Notes: a model not told the origin generated them from the letters alone. 64,000 nt of DNA from Xestospongia muta (GCA_963693285.1 OY848930.1:3968001-4032000); one strand, 5' to 3'. Positions 44,449 through 57,435 are shown, counted from the stretch's first letter. Made by a program: numbers and translations.

Positions 44449-45274
44449 ATGAGTTATAATCTCCTCCTCCTGTGTGTAGTAGTAGGTCTGTTCTACTCTA
44501 CTACTCTCATCAATACTGTCTATGGATATCATTTCCCTCTAGTCATTATTATCTTATAGACTGTCCTCTACCTAAAAGTTGTAAAGATTGGTATGATTTG
44601 GGTATTAGGAAGAACTGTTATTATCCAATATATCCTGATGGAAACAATTGGTAACTACTGTATACAACTCTACTAACAACATATATAGTAATCTATTATA
44701 ACTCAATAATATGTCTACATATCACACATTTAGGTCTACTGTGACATGAATGGTACATGCTGTGATGGGAAAGGTGGTTGGACTAGAGTGGCTTATCTTA
44801 ATATGACTGAGTCTGGTGCCTGCTGTCCTCCTGGACTCACACTACATAATTATAACAACATCAACCATGGACTGTGTGGTCGACCTAATCCCTCTTCAGC
44901 TGGCTGTAGTTCAACTACATATTCCACTCTTGGTCTCAAATACTACAAAGTGTGTGGACAACTTAGAGGATATCAATATCACACTCCTGATGCATTTACA
45001 TCTCTCAGTAAAGGTATAGACAGTTATTATGTTGATGGTATTTCTATTACTTATGGACAATGTCCTCGTAAACACATTTGGACATATGCTAGTGGTTTAT
45101 CAGAACATAGAGTTGACGCATGGGCCTGTCCATGTAATACAGGTTACTCTGGTGGTAGAAATGTAGCATCATCTTTTCTTAGTAATCATTACTACTGTGA
45201 GTCTGCTCTTGATCCTGGTAAGAGTTAGACACAAATACTCTTTGCTAATGATCCTCTGTGGGATGGTAGGAACT
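44449..45274 (+). pseudogene. Secreted family pseudogene, copy 6
   Basis: Exon 1 starts normally at 44449, but a deletion joins its end (after the sequence for NTV) to the middle of intron 1, removing NCPQ and the donor. Exon 2 (44560-44649) has a 7-nt deletion at its end. Exon 3 starts at 44734 and is open until TAG at 45226-45228, where Trp is expected in GKSW. The copy ends abruptly after DPLWDGRN at about 45274, without the last ~45 codons. Promoter intact. Confidence 0.9.
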
Positions 45275-46330
45275 TAAAAATTTTAGTTTTAAAAAAGTTA
45301 TTGTTAGATTTGTTTGTGGTTATTTTATTATTTCCATTTCTGTCGTATTTCTTGAATTATTTGAATCATTTCTGTCATCAAGACATAGTAATTATAGTAA
45401 AGTCATTTGATCAATGTACATTCAATTGATCATTATAACATTTACAAACCATGAGATATTATGATCCTTTAACATAGTAATCTAATTACTTCAGTCATCA
45501 TTATTAGACTTCATTTAATATCTTAAGAAGTTTATTATCAGAGAAATGGAGAGGGGACAGAATGAGTTTATTATCAGAGGATTGGGTCCAGTGGACACAA
45601 TGATTACATATGATGGATTAGGGCAGTACATGTATGTTAGCACAGAATGCAATGTTATATCACTGATATTATTTCTGTGATCTGTATTTTGTACACTTTA
45701 ATTGTGCCATCTGTGCTATTATGTAGGAATGATTCAATTACCATCACTACTATTGGATTGTTTATATTGAACTGTATTGGTTTGGATTCTTTATATTGAA
45801 CTGATATTAGCCATCACTTATTTCATTTTTAATTTATTTCATTTTTAAGAAATTGGTTTATTTCATTTTTAATTTATTTAATTTATTTCATTTTTAATTT
45901 ATTTCATTTTTAAGAAATTGGTTTGGATTCTTTATATTGAACTGATACTAGCCATCACTACATTTATTTCATTTTTAAGAATTTTTTTTATTTACTTGTT
46001 TGCTTTAATTTTTTTAAATGAAAATATTTTGATAGCCAACAGAGAGAGCTATAGCTTACTAGAAGACAATGAGGTTCTATATTCAACAAGCTAACAGACA
46101 TCATGTTATATCTGATTATAAGACAAGAGATGTTTTGTGATATAATATATATACTTTTACATTCAACTTAAAATAAAAGGAAAAGAGGCTTTACAGATGA
46201 TGACGAGACTATAAACCATATTGAAAACATGTTCCAAAAGTACATCTCTAGATTGTGCTCAGTAGTGTTCTTATGAGTATTAATATTTAAATCTCTATTT
46301 CAAATAACAATATTATTATAACATGTCATA
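45275..46330. other. Intergenic, low-complexity
   Basis: No exon recognised. At 45790-45985 there are several copies of tttatttcatttttaa and of ttggtttggattctttatattgaactg. Sequence after 45274 resembles the 3' flank of the gene at 54278 (agtttaaaaaca/gttatggttagatttgtttgtgg). Confidence 0.5.
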
Positions 46331-46339
46331 AACAACTTT

Positions 46340-46672
46340 CAAGATTATTTTAGAGGTTTGGGTTTGATAAAAAGAGGAGTAGTAATAGTATATTGGTAGT
46401 ATGTGAACTGATATTGTCTGTTTTGACTTTGAAATAACTTTTCCATGAACTTGTTTACAAGAAATGAATTATCAGTCGATCATGTCACTCCTTTCCATCT
46501 GGTGTAAAATCGCCTCTTTCTTTAAAGGCACGAATGCTCAGATGCTAATCAAAACGTGTTGTCGTTATATAAAGACAAACATTATTAACAAAATAGGGAC
46601 ATCATTTCCATCAACTTAAACTAACAGGAAAAGAGGGTACAGGGATGATGACAAAAAGTATAAAAGAGACAC
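46340..46672 (+). promoter_or_regulatory. Orphan class A upstream region
   Basis: Complete order of class A phrases ending in a TATAAAAG box at about 46658-46665, but the sequence after gagacacaa continues into a block shared with 57950 and no family exon 1 follows. Confidence 0.65.
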
Positions 46673-46716
46673 AAATGAAATGTCATATATTAGCACACAG
46701 AACAGACAATGAATGG

Positions 46717-46753
<37 letters not shown>

Positions 46754-47760
46754 AAGCATTTGTAAAGACATTTATATATCAAAAGCAGTTAAGCAATATC
46801 ATCAGTCAATATAGTACACATCTGTTATAAAATTTAGTCTTGATAGTATGTCTCTAGTTTAGGGCCCTTTGACATATTAGTGTTAATATAAAATCACACT
46901 AAAAACACTACAAGTATCACAACATGTCATAAACACTACCTTTAGAGGTTTGCCTTTGACAAACAGTGGAGGAGTCAGTACATATTTGGAATATGTTATC
47001 AGGTTTGATTGTAAATAAATTTTCTCTGTACGTCTTCATCAAATTACTCTACGTCTGGTGTTAAGAGATAAAAGATAACTAAAGGTACACATTGTTGAAA
47101 AAAGTCTTAAGCGAAGAGGTAATAGATGTGAAAGGACATTTCAGACTTTATATTTGTCTGGACAACCAATACTAAAAATCAATAAACAAAACCAAGCTAT
47201 ATATACAATACAACAACCAATCAAAATACATCTAAGAAGTCCATAGCAACAGCCAATGAGTTAGCTGGAATAGAGTCCTTGACAGATCACAATTGATTGA
47301 AGTGAGCAAGGTTGTTTCGATCTTCTAACTGGAGATCTCACCAGCAGACACGGCAGACACACATAATTCAGACATTCAGATTATTAACAAAGAGGACTAT
47401 CATTTCTTCCCATTAACTTAAACTAATAGGTGAGGAGATTTGACATTGATCTTTGAACCTCTTAAAGAAAAATAAATTATCAGTTTAACATGTCACTCCT
47501 TTTCATTTATTCTTTTTATAGGACAATTTTTTTCAATTGTAATCTTGTTCATTCATACTCTTAAATTATTGGGTTTATATTTACTTAAGAAATATTTTAA
47601 CCGTAAACAGAAGGTAAGAGAAAAACAATGCACTTAAGATTAACAACTAATATAGCATATCACAAGAGTAGAGCAGTTTATCCAATGTTTGAGACAACAA
47701 CAATTATTCAATTAAGTTTACCAATTTTATTGTTCCAAGTACCATCATATAACTTGATTC
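46673..47760. repeat. Duplicated intergenic block (pair with ~57950-58720)
   Basis: Shared phrases in order: gcacacagaacagacaatg, aagcagttaagcaatatcat, gtttagggccctttgacata, ctaaaaacactacaag, then a degraded class A upstream region (accttta gaggtttgcc, ggaggagtcagtacatat), and later cttttcatttattctttttat. A TA microsatellite lies at 46718-46752. No exon seen. The segment 47100-47400 is not matched in the second copy. Confidence 0.75.
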
Positions 47761-47879
47761 TAAAGTATAGCTCTAGGTTGTGGACAATAGTGTCTTTTTG
47801 AATATTAATATTTTAATCTTTATTTTAAATAATAATATTACTACAAAATGTAGTAAATAACTTTTAACTTTCAGGCCTA

Positions 47880-48070
47880 TCACAGAGATTTGGATATTGA
47901 TAAAGAGGAGTGGTAATAGTATATTGGTAGTATGTGAACTGATGTTATCTGCTTTGACTTTGAAACAACTTCTTTAAAACTGTTTATAAGAAAACGTATT
48001 ATTAGTTGATTATATAAATCCTTTTTATAAACTCTACATCTGGCGTAAAATATATATTCTGATAATCCCT
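47880..48070 (+). promoter_or_regulatory. Truncated class A upstream region
   Basis: The distal class A phrases (gatttggatattgataaag, gtagtatgtgaactgatgtt) are present, then the copy breaks off near atctggcgtaaaat and a new class A copy begins at about 48130. Confidence 0.6.
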
Positions 48071-48129
48071 ACATAAGTATACAGCAACCAATGACTTTAA
48101 TCTAATTCACTGTAAGTATTACAATGAAA

Positions 48130-48504
48130 AAGGACTACCTAAAGGTTTGGTTTTGATAAAGAGATGAGTGGTAATAGTATATTGACAGTATATGAACTGA
48201 TATTATCTGGATTGACTTTAAAATAACTTTTCCATTAACTTATTTACAAGAAATGAATTATCAGTTGATCATGCCACTCCTTCTCATCTGGTCTAAAAAA
48301 TTAAATATAGAATTAAACAATGGACTCTTTTGTTAAAAGTGCAGATATTCAGATATGAATCAAAAAAGGCTGTCTTTTCCTATTAACTTTAAACTAATAG
48401 GAAAGGAGGGTACACAGATGATGACAAAAGTATAAAAGAGACACAAAAACTCACTGACTGATCAACAAAAAAGGCTTAGTAACGAAACAAGCTTTTTTAC
48501 CATC
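48130..48504 (+). promoter_or_regulatory. Class A upstream region and TATA box of the copy at 48505
   Basis: TATAAAAG at 48431-48438, 74 bp before the ATG. Confidence 0.75.
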
Positions 48505-49493
48505 ATGAGTTATAATCTCTTCCTCCTGTTTGTAGTAGTAGCTCTGTTCTACTCTACTACTCTCATCAATATTGTCAATGGAAACTGTCCTCAAGGTAGT
48601 ACATTTAAATATATTATTTTCTTCTATTTATTATCCTATAGACTGTTCTCTACCTCAAAGCTGTAAGGATTGGTATGATTTGGGTATAAGGAAGAGCTGT
48701 AACTATCCAATTTATCCTGATGGAAAGACTCAAGAGATGGTAAGTCATATTTACTAACATCATTAATGTTAAAGTTAGTATATTGTAGGTCTACTGTGAC
48801 ATGAATGGTACACACTGTGATGGGAAAGGTGGTTGGACTAGAGTAGCTTATCTTAATATGACTGAGTCTGGTGCTACCTGTCCTCCTGGACTCTCACTAC
48901 TCCAATATAACAATATTGATCATGGAGTGTGTGGTCGACCTAATGTTTCATCAGCTGGTTGTATTTCAACAACATTTTCCACTCTTGGTTTCAAATACTA
49001 CAAAGTGTGTGGACAACTTAGAGGATATCAATATGGCCATACAGATGCATTCTTATCTCTCAGTGTAGGTATAGACAGTTATTATGTTGATGGTGTTTCC
49101 ATTACTTTTGGACAAAATCCTCGTACACACATCTGGACATATGCTTGTGGATTTGGAGAAGATTATATTTCCTCATCAGGGTGTCCATGTAACACAGGTT
49201 ACTCGGATAGTAGAAATGTAGCTTCATCTTTTATTGGTTGTCATTACTACTGTGAGTCTGGTCTTGATCCTGGTAAGTCATGGGACCGAGTTCTCTATTC
49301 TAATGATACTTTGTGGGATAGTGAGAACTGTGATAGTCGTGAAGCTTCCTGTTGTACTAACTCTAAGATGCCTTGGTTCTATCGTGTACTTGATGATATG
49401 ACTCAAGAAAATATTGAACTGAGGATGTGCAGTAATGTTGATGCTCTTGATGAAAACACACCTTTAGATATCATCGAGCTATATATTCGTTAA
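48505..49493 (+). CDS. Secreted Cys-rich protein with fibrinogen-like start, copy 7
   Basis: Exons 48505-48595, 48642-48739 and 48789-49493 give 297 aa. This is the most divergent intact copy. Exon 2 reads DCSLPQSCKDWYDLGIRKSC and ends QEM where others have QQL or QHL. Intron 2 is only 49 bp and unrelated to the 83-bp intron 2 of the other copies. It keeps TYACG, gains a Cys in FIGCHYYC, has LWDSENC and ends ELYIR with a TAA stop. The odd Cys number I count (19) might allow a free or intermolecular thiol. Its frame is open through all three exons, so it is probably functional. Confidence 0.87.
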
Positions 49494-49830
49494 AGAGAAG
49501 GCTGTAGAAGCTCACATTTAAGCTGTTATAAAATGTAGTATGATTTATTAAATGGAAAGAAACTTAGTCTTAATAATTGTAATATATTTTTGTTTATGGT
49601 CACGTTTGTATTTCTTAGGTTATTTGAAGTTTAATAAACACACAATTAAATATACTTACTTGTTAACATTGAATCTTACAAGTTGTGAGATCAACTTGTA
49701 GTCTAATTACTATTACATAGTCAGACAAAAAACAGGTAGGATCATAGGTTTATTAAATACAAACAGAACACATACATGTACATTATATAAACTGTAACTA
49801 ATAAATCATGACTACAAAAAGGATACAATA

Positions 49831-49873
<43 letters not shown>

Positions 49874-50365
49874 CCTTAGAATTGACATATAAGACTTTTA
49901 AAATAATCATAAACAATTTTTCAAATGTAATCAGTTTAAAATTTATATGATTATATTTATAATTATATATATATATACAGTTTATAAACATAGTATATAT
50001 ATGTCATTACTAGTCAAAACTAGTGATCTAAGGTGTGGTTCCAATTTACTAGCTCTTCCTATTTGTGGAAATTCAAGTCATGTGATCAGTGACCTATTAG
50101 TTTCAGTTTATTTCCAATTTTATTTGAAGTAGCAATTGTTTCATTACATGTTACAAAAGAGGAATTAGTAAGTAAAGAAGCCACATACCAGTGTGTCATC
50201 ATTACATAACTATATATATATAGATAGATTAATTATGACAAAACAATAAGAAACAACACTAACTGTGATTTCATTCATTCATTCTTCCTTATTCTCATTG
50301 TTTTATATAAATATTTATTCAAGTCAGTAATTGTGAAGACAATACTATAACTAATATATCATAAA
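49494..50365. other. Intergenic with TA microsatellites
   Basis: TA repeats at about 49830-49872 and 49960-49980. No exon recognised. Confidence 0.55.
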
Positions 50366-50374
50366 CATCTTAAA

Positions 50375-51397
50375 AAGTAGCAAGGACTACTTTAGAGGTT
50401 TGAATTTTGATCTGTTCTACTCTACTACTCTCATCAATACTGTCAATGGAAACTGTCCTCAAGGTATTATATTTAAATATATCATTTCCCTCTAGTTATT
50501 ATCTTATAGACTGTCCTCTACCTAGAAGTTGTAAAGATTGGTATAATTTAGGTATTAGGAAGAATTGTTATTATCCAATATATCCTGATGGAAACACTCA
50601 ACAATTGGTAACTACTGTATACAAATCTACTAACAACATATATAGTAATCTATTATAACTCAATAATATGTCTACATATCACACATTTAGGTCTACTGTG
50701 ACATGGACGTTACACACTGTGCTGGGAAAGGTGGTTGGACTAGAGTAGCTTATCTTAATATGACTGAGACTGGTGCCTGCTGTCCTCCAGGACTCACTAC
50801 AACAATATAACAAGATTGATCATGGAGTGTGTGGTCGACCTAATCCCTCTTCAGCTGGTTGTAGTTCAACTACATTTTCCACTCTTGGTCTTAACTACTA
50901 CAAAGTGTGTGGACAAGTTAGAGGTTATCAATATAGGAGTCCTGATGGATTTCATCCATTAAGTGCAGGTATAGACAGTTATTATGTTGATGGTGTTTCT
51001 ATAACTTATGGACAACGTCCTCGTAAACACATCTGGACATAAGGGAAAATAAGGAATAAGGGAAAATCAAGTTAATACATGGGAATGTCCTTGTAATACA
51101 GGTTACTCTGGTGGTAACAAAGTAGCTTCATCTTTTGTTGGTAATCATTACTACTGTGAGTCTGGTCTTGATCCTGGTAAGAGTTGGACAAGTGTTCTCT
51201 ATGCGAATGATTTTTTGTGGAATGGTAAGAACTGTGATAGTCATGAAGCTCAATGTTGTACTAATTCTACAATGCCTTGGTTCTATCGAGTACTTGATGA
51301 TATCATTTAGGATGATATTGAACTGAGGGTGTGTGGTGATTATGGCCTTCCTGATGAAGACACACCATTAGATATCATTGAACTATATGTTCGTTGA
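50375..51397 (+). pseudogene. Secreted family pseudogene, copy 8
   Basis: The first phrase of a class A upstream region (gtagcaaggactactttaga) is fused at about 50410 to the middle of exon 1, so the TATA box and start codon are gone. Exon 1 remnant ends at 50463, exon 2 is 50510-50607, exon 3 starts at 50691. In exon 3 a 2-nt deletion near 50793 shifts the frame, TYAC is replaced by ACA TAA and an unrelated stretch at about 51040-51075, and TAG interrupts near 51308. The final codons to 51397 (DIIELYVR) are still readable. Confidence 0.9.
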
Positions 51398-52164
51398 TGA
51401 GGAAGTAGTAAAGTATACAATAAAATTGTTATCAATTTTGTTTAGTTACATTTTAGACATTTGCAATTTTTGTCAATGTTACTTTCATTGTTCTCAAATT
51501 ATTATGAAGAAAGGCATTTGTTAAAAAAATGATAATTCATTTTCCATCGTCTATAGATATTGCAAGTATTAAGTGATTAACATTCTTACAAACCATGATT
51601 AATGAAAATAATATTAACTGAATAGAGTAGTATAGCTACATTAATAAACTGCTCAATATTATATTGTAAACTATTGCTATTGTAGAATAAGTAGGTTTCT
51701 TGTTAATTGGGTGTTTTATGTTTGGACAATAGCAGGAATGACAATACAAAACAGTATATTGAAAAGGAAACAAGATTTTAAATAAAGGGAATGTCAATGC
51801 CAAAAACGTACAGAGGATAATAGCATGAAATACCAAAAATCCATAAGTAGCTAACACAGACATCAATGTTTTTTTATTTACTTGTTTGCTTTAATTTTTA
51901 TGGTGTTTCAAACTTGTTTAAATTCATTCGTATATCTGTAGGTATTCTCTCTGAGCTCCTGTTAACAAAATACTCAGACATATACACAAACACCACAAAT
52001 TTATTATAATTATTGGTCAAACATTTTGATCAATGGATTACTTGATAATCATATTGTCATAGAGAAAATTTAAAAGGATGAAAATTAACACCTCTAAAGA
52101 GCAGACCAGCTGATAGCATACCACAAAAGTAGAGCAGTTCATCTAATGTTTGATGCACTACATT
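51398..52164. other. Intergenic
   Basis: No exon or repeat family recognised except the common phrase taccttagaggtttgg at the end. Confidence 0.5.
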
Positions 52165-52460
52165 AGTAGTAAGGACTACCTTAGAGGTTTGGATTTGATA
52201 AAGAGAGGAGTGGTAATAGTATATTGGTAGTATGTGAACTGATATTATCTGTTTTGACTTTGAAATAACTCTTAAACCTGTTTAGAAGAAATGAATTATC
52301 AGTTGATCATGTCACTCCTTTCCATCTGATGTAAAAGATAAAAGACAGAGCTAAACAATGGCCTCTTTCTTTAAAGGTGCAGATGTTCAGATGCTAATCA
52401 AAAAGTGGTGTCATTTCCCATCAACTTAAACTAAAAGGAATAGAGGTTTCACAGATGATA
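52165..52460 (+). promoter_or_regulatory. Orphan class A upstream region, TATA part lost
   Basis: Class A phrases run from gtagtaaggactacc through ggcctctttctttaaagg to cacagatgataaaa, then switch at 52464 to the dispersed repeat also found in the Rho intron at 40022. No TATA box and no exon. Confidence 0.65.
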
Positions 52461-52883
52461 AAAACTTGTTGACATTGGTCTTGTCATAACAATATAAGTA
52501 CTACCTCTAACACAGTTTTGATAAACAACACTTTATTGACCACCTCTCAAATTAATACTAAAGTTATACATAGAGTCACAGATGTAATGTTATATTACTG
52601 ATACTATTTCAGTGATCTATATTTTTGTAGTTGATGAACATCCTTTAATTGTTTGTGTCACTTGTGCATTTATGTAAGTATGATGTAATTGCCATCCTTA
52701 CATTTATTTTATTTTTATAAAATGTTTTTATTTATTTGTTTGTTTTTATTTTTTTACGATTCCAACAAAAAAGGATACAATATATATATACCGAACACTC
52801 CTCTTAATACCTCCATTATTGGGTGTTTGAGACAAAGTAAAGCAGAAAAGTCAAATGAGTTATATTTTTAAAATATCAGCTTA
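52461..52883. other. Intergenic with dispersed repeats
   Basis: 52464-52570 repeats 40022-40145. 52575-52690 resembles 45640-45740 (gtaatgttatattactgata, gtgatctatat). Confidence 0.6.
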
Positions 52884-53574
52884 AGGTGGCGGTACGGTGG
52901 CATTAATGATATTCATAGCTTAACTTTTTTCTATATAATTTCTATATCTTTTCTTGTTTTAATACCATCCTTTGACTACTACATTATATCAATGGTCTTC
53001 AACTTTGATAAAAAATTTAAAACAATTGCACATACAAATCAAGAGTAACAGTATCCAGAAGAAAGGTACATTTTTCTAAAAACTTCTTATAGGTAGACAT
53101 TAGAAACTTACCTTGCTATTACAGTTATATGAGATCTATAATCCAATGAAAGCTTTTTTAAATTACTGCTATACTTTCTGAGATACACTAATTAGAGTCA
53201 AATCTTTGAGAGTCTTCAGAAAACCAAACGTCTTTTTTAAAAATTGGCTTCATAGGATTACTCATACACATGTTTGGTAGGGTCGTTCAAGATTTTTTAC
53301 CTGTGTGTAGTATTAGAGCTGAGATAAATGTACCTTAGTACATGTACAACAGTTTGTACTTGCTCATTAACTTTAGCTACAAAACCACTGGAATGTGAAG
53401 AGGTATCTCATTATCTTGGAACCACACCCATTTTTACCCTTCCTTTAGGCATATTTAGATATGGCAAACCAAACACAAATATGTGTTAATGAGTGTTTAT
53501 GAATATTATGAATATAGTATGAATATCATTATAATAAAATTATTTGGCTTCTGACTCCCACCACACCGCCACCT
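52884..53574. mobile_element. Probable nonautonomous DNA transposon (MITE-like), 691 bp
   Basis: Termini aggtggcggtacggtgg (52884-52900) and the reverse complement aggtggcggtgtggtgg (53558-53574) match at 15 of 17 positions. Just inside, taatgatattcata occurs on the left (about 52904) and its reverse complement on the right (about 53518-53532). The interior has no long open frame. I see no clear target-site duplication, so the exact ends are uncertain. Confidence 0.6.
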
Positions 53575-53756
53575 CACTGATACTAAATACAAGCAATTGA
53601 AGTGTTTTATCAGCCTAGCAGAGCAACCCAAAGAACAACAGGTTCAAACATCATGTATAAGTAACATCAGTCTATTCTAAGAGTTAATGTATTAAGTTAT
53701 AATATCAATATGTGGGTGGTAATGTTATTATAGATTAATTTAGATTATATATAGTA

Positions 53757-53791
<35 letters not shown>
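53757..53791. repeat. (CA)n microsatellite
   Basis: About 16 CA units followed by a short TA tract. Confidence 0.95.
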
Positions 53792-53802
<11 letters not shown>

Positions 53803-53949
53803 CACGTTATATCTGATTATAAGACACTCTGAGATGTTTTACGATATAATATATATACTTTTACATTCATATGTAAACATGTCAAATGAAATGGTTATAG
53901 AACAATATAGATCACAATATATCAAAGTTGTAGAAAATAAGGTCACTGT

Positions 53950-54277
53950 CAAAAAAAGGGGAGTGGTAATAGTATATCAGTAGTATGTGAACTGATATTA
54001 TCAGGCTTGACTTTAAAATAATTCACTTTGAGCCTGTTTATAAGAAATTATCAGTATGTCACTCCTTTCCACCTGGTGTAAAAGATAAAAATCAGAACTA
54101 AACAATGGCTTCTTTCTTTAAAGGCGCAGATGTTCAGATAAGGCTATCATTCCCCATCAAATTAAACTAACAATAAAGAAGGCTTCAAAAATGATAACAA
54201 GATTATAAAAGAGAAACAACAACTCACTGACTGACCAACAAGAAAAGCAAGTAACACCAAAAAATTATTCAATCATC
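53950..54277 (+). promoter_or_regulatory. Class A upstream region and TATA box of the copy at 54278
   Basis: TATAAAAG at 54204-54211, 74 bp before the ATG. Confidence 0.75.
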
Positions 54278-55303
54278 ATGAGTTATAATATCCTCCTCCT
54301 GTGTGTAGTAGTAGCTCTGTTCTACTCTACTACACTCATCAATACTGTCAATGGAAACTGTCCTCAAGGTATTATATTTAAATATATCATTTCCCTCTAG
54401 TCATTATTATCTTATAGACTGTCCTCTACCTAGAAGCTGTAAAGATTGGTATGATTTGGGTATTAGGAAGAGTTGTTATTATCCAATATATCCTGATGGA
54501 AACACTCAACAATTGGTAACTACTGTATACAACTCTATTAACAACATATATAGTAATCTATTATTACTCAATAATATGTCTACATATCATACATTTAGGT
54601 CTACTGTGACATGAATGGTACACACTGTGATGGGAAAGGTGGTTGGACTAGAGTAGCTTATCTTAATATGACTGAGTCTGGTGCTACCTGTCCTCCTGGA
54701 CTCACACTACAACAATATAATAACATTGATCATGGACTGTGTGGTCGACCTAATCCCTCTTCAGCTGGTTGTAGTTCAACTACATTTTCCACTCTTGGTC
54801 TTAACTACTACAAAGTATGTGGACAAGTTAGAGGATATCAATATAGAAGTACTGATGCTTTCCACAGTCTTAGTAAAGGTATAGAGAGTTATTATGTTGA
54901 TGGTATTTCTATTACTTATGGACAAAGCTCTCGTACACACATCTGGACATATGCTAGTGGTTTATCAGAAGATAGAGTTAATTCATGGGCCTGTCCATGT
55001 AATACAGGTTACTCTGGTGGTAGAAATGTAGATTCATCTTTTGTTGGTTGTCATTACTATTGTGAGTCTGGTCTTGATCCTGGTAAGAGTTGGAAACCAG
55101 TTGTCTATGCTAATGATACTTTGTGGGATGGTAAGAACTGTGATAGTAATGAAGCTTCCTGTTGTACTAACTCTAAGATGCCTTGGTTCTATCGAGTACT
55201 TGATGATATGACTCAAGATGATATTGAACTGAGGGTTTGTAATGATGATGGTGTTCCCAATGAAAACACTCCTTTAGATATCATTGAACTATATGTTCGT
55301 TGA
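54278..55303 (+). CDS. Secreted Cys-rich protein with fibrinogen-like start, copy 9
   Basis: Exons 54278-54368, 54418-54515 and 54599-55303 give 297 aa. Signal peptide MSYNILLLCVVVALF. The core follows the family pattern, but the Cys of TYACG is Ser (TYASG) while a new Cys appears in FVGCHYYC, so the count stays at 18. The variable loop is SEDRVNSWACPCN. C-terminus DIIELYVR. The intron 2 sequence is nearly identical to most other copies. Its closest relative for the loop and TYASG is pseudogene copy 6 at 44449. Confidence 0.88.
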
Positions 55304-55609
55304 AGAAGAAATTGTGAAGTAAAAGTTCACAATTTATAGCTATTAGCTATACTTAGACTAGTTTAAAAAAATTTAGTTTAAAAACAGTTATGGTTAGATT
55401 TGTTTGTGGTTATTTTATTTTTTCTATTTCTGTTGTATTTCTTGAATTATCTGAAAGACATAGTAATTATAGTAAAGTCATTTTGATCAATATACAATCA
55501 ATTGATTATTATAAAATTTACAAGCCATGAGATACTCAAATTATGATCCTTTAATCTAATTGCTTCAGCCATCATTATTAGACTTCATTTAATAACTTAT
55601 TTATTACAA

Positions 55610-55918
55610 CTACTTTAGAGGTTTGGTTTTGATAAAGAGAGGAGTGGTAATAGTATATTGATAGTATGTGAACTGATATTATCTGGATTGACTTTAAAAT
55701 AACTTTTCCATGAACCTATTTACAAGAAATAAATTATCAGTTGATTATGTTACTCCTTCTCATCTGGTCTAAAAATAAATACAGAACTAAACAATGGACC
55801 CTTTCATTAAAAGTGCAGATATTCAGATATAAATCAAAAAAGACTGTTTTTTCCTATTAACTTTAAACTAATAGGAAAGGAGGGTACACAGATGATGACA
55901 AAAGTATAAAAGAGACAC
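55610..55918 (+). promoter_or_regulatory. Class A upstream region and TATA box of pseudogene copy 10
   Basis: TATAAAAG at 55905-55912. Only about ten bases later the sequence jumps into the middle of exon 2, so start codon and signal peptide are deleted. Confidence 0.7.
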
Positions 55919-56690
55919 ATTAGGAAGAACTGTTATTATCCAATATATCCTAATGGAAACACTCAACATTTGGTAACTACTGTATACAACTCTACTAACA
56001 ACATATATAGTAATCTATTATAACTCAATAATATGTCTACATATCACACATTTAGGTCTACTGTGACATGAAGGGTACACACTGTGATGGGAAAGGTGGT
56101 TGGACTAGAGTAACTAACAACATTGATCATGGAGTGTGTGGTCGATCTATTTCCTTTTCAGGTGGTTGTAGTTCAACTACATTTTCCACTCTTGGTCTTA
56201 ACTACTACAAAGTGTGTGGACAAGTTAGAGGATATCAACATTACAGTCCTGATTCATTTCAAGAACTATATTTAGGTATAGACACTTACTATGCTGAAGG
56301 TGTTTCTATCACTTATGGACAAAATTCTCGTAAACACATTTGAACATATGCTTGTGGATTAACAAAAAATCATGTCAAGTGTATGGCTGTCCATGCAATA
56401 ATGGTTATGCTGGTGGTAGAAATGTAGCTTAATCTTTTGTTGGTAGTCATTACTACTGTGAGTCTGGTATTAATAAGAGTTTTTCACCAGTTCTCTATGC
56501 TAATGATCCTCTGTGGGATGGTAAGAACTGTGATAGTCGAGAAGCACCCTGTTGTAACAACAATACAATGTCTTGGTTCTATCAAGTACTTGATATCACT
56601 AAAGATGATATTGAATTGACGGTGTGTGGTAACAAAGCTTCTTCAAATGAAGATGTTCCTTTAGATATCATTGAATTATATGTTCACTGA
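55919..56690 (+). pseudogene. Secreted family pseudogene, copy 10
   Basis: Partial exon 2 (about 55919-55973, from IRKNCYYPIYP onward) and exon 3 from 56056. Exon 3 has an in-frame deletion of about 20 codons after GGWTRV, TGG to TGA at the HIW motif (about 56341), a frameshift near 56370 and TCA to TAA in ASSF (about 56431). The last codons to 56690 remain readable (DIIELYVH). Confidence 0.9.
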
Positions 56691-57435
56691 AGAAGCAGAT
56701 AAGAAGTTCACATTTAATTTGATATGTTTTAATATTTTGATTAGTTTAAAAAAAGATTTTAAAAATTTTGTTGTTTTCATTTTACATTGTAATTTCTAGA
56801 TTATTTGAAACATTTAACTTCAAAATTACATTAGTTATGATAACATCAACTTCCAATGTTAATTCATGTATTTACAAATTGAATTGTAATCTGATCACTT
56901 CAATTACTATTACATTGATATAGTGTTCTATATAATACAGTATTATTAACAATATAGCAAATGTTTAGGATAACAATGATCAATGTTTTCATGTTACTAT
57001 GAAATAATTACGTTACTAATTGTAGCAATTACTAGAGTTAGTTATTATTCCATTTTGAACACTTAAAGCAATAAGAGGACTGGTGGTTTGGGTTCTAAAT
57101 ATGTATTTATCATTGAGTACTGTAGTGCTTAATATGTAGTCCAGGAAAAATGGATGCTGAGTACCAGCTATTGTACATCATGTAGCTAAATCTTTTTTCA
57201 TAAATTTTTATGTACATTTTATTGAGTATTTTCAAAGCTATGTAAGTTTTTAGATTAGTAAAAAAGCATTACTTACACTACTATAGAAAACAGTGTCTAT
57301 TATTCATGTAAGTAGAACTATCAATTAATGCAGTATCCTTCTTCTCTGCTTAGAATATCAGCCTTAAGAATACAGGTTTTTATCATTGTAACAGAACTCT
57401 ATTGGTGAAAGTCAAGTGTCTAGTTCTCTGCTAAT
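56691..57435. other. Intergenic
   Basis: AT-rich, no exon recognised. Confidence 0.5.
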
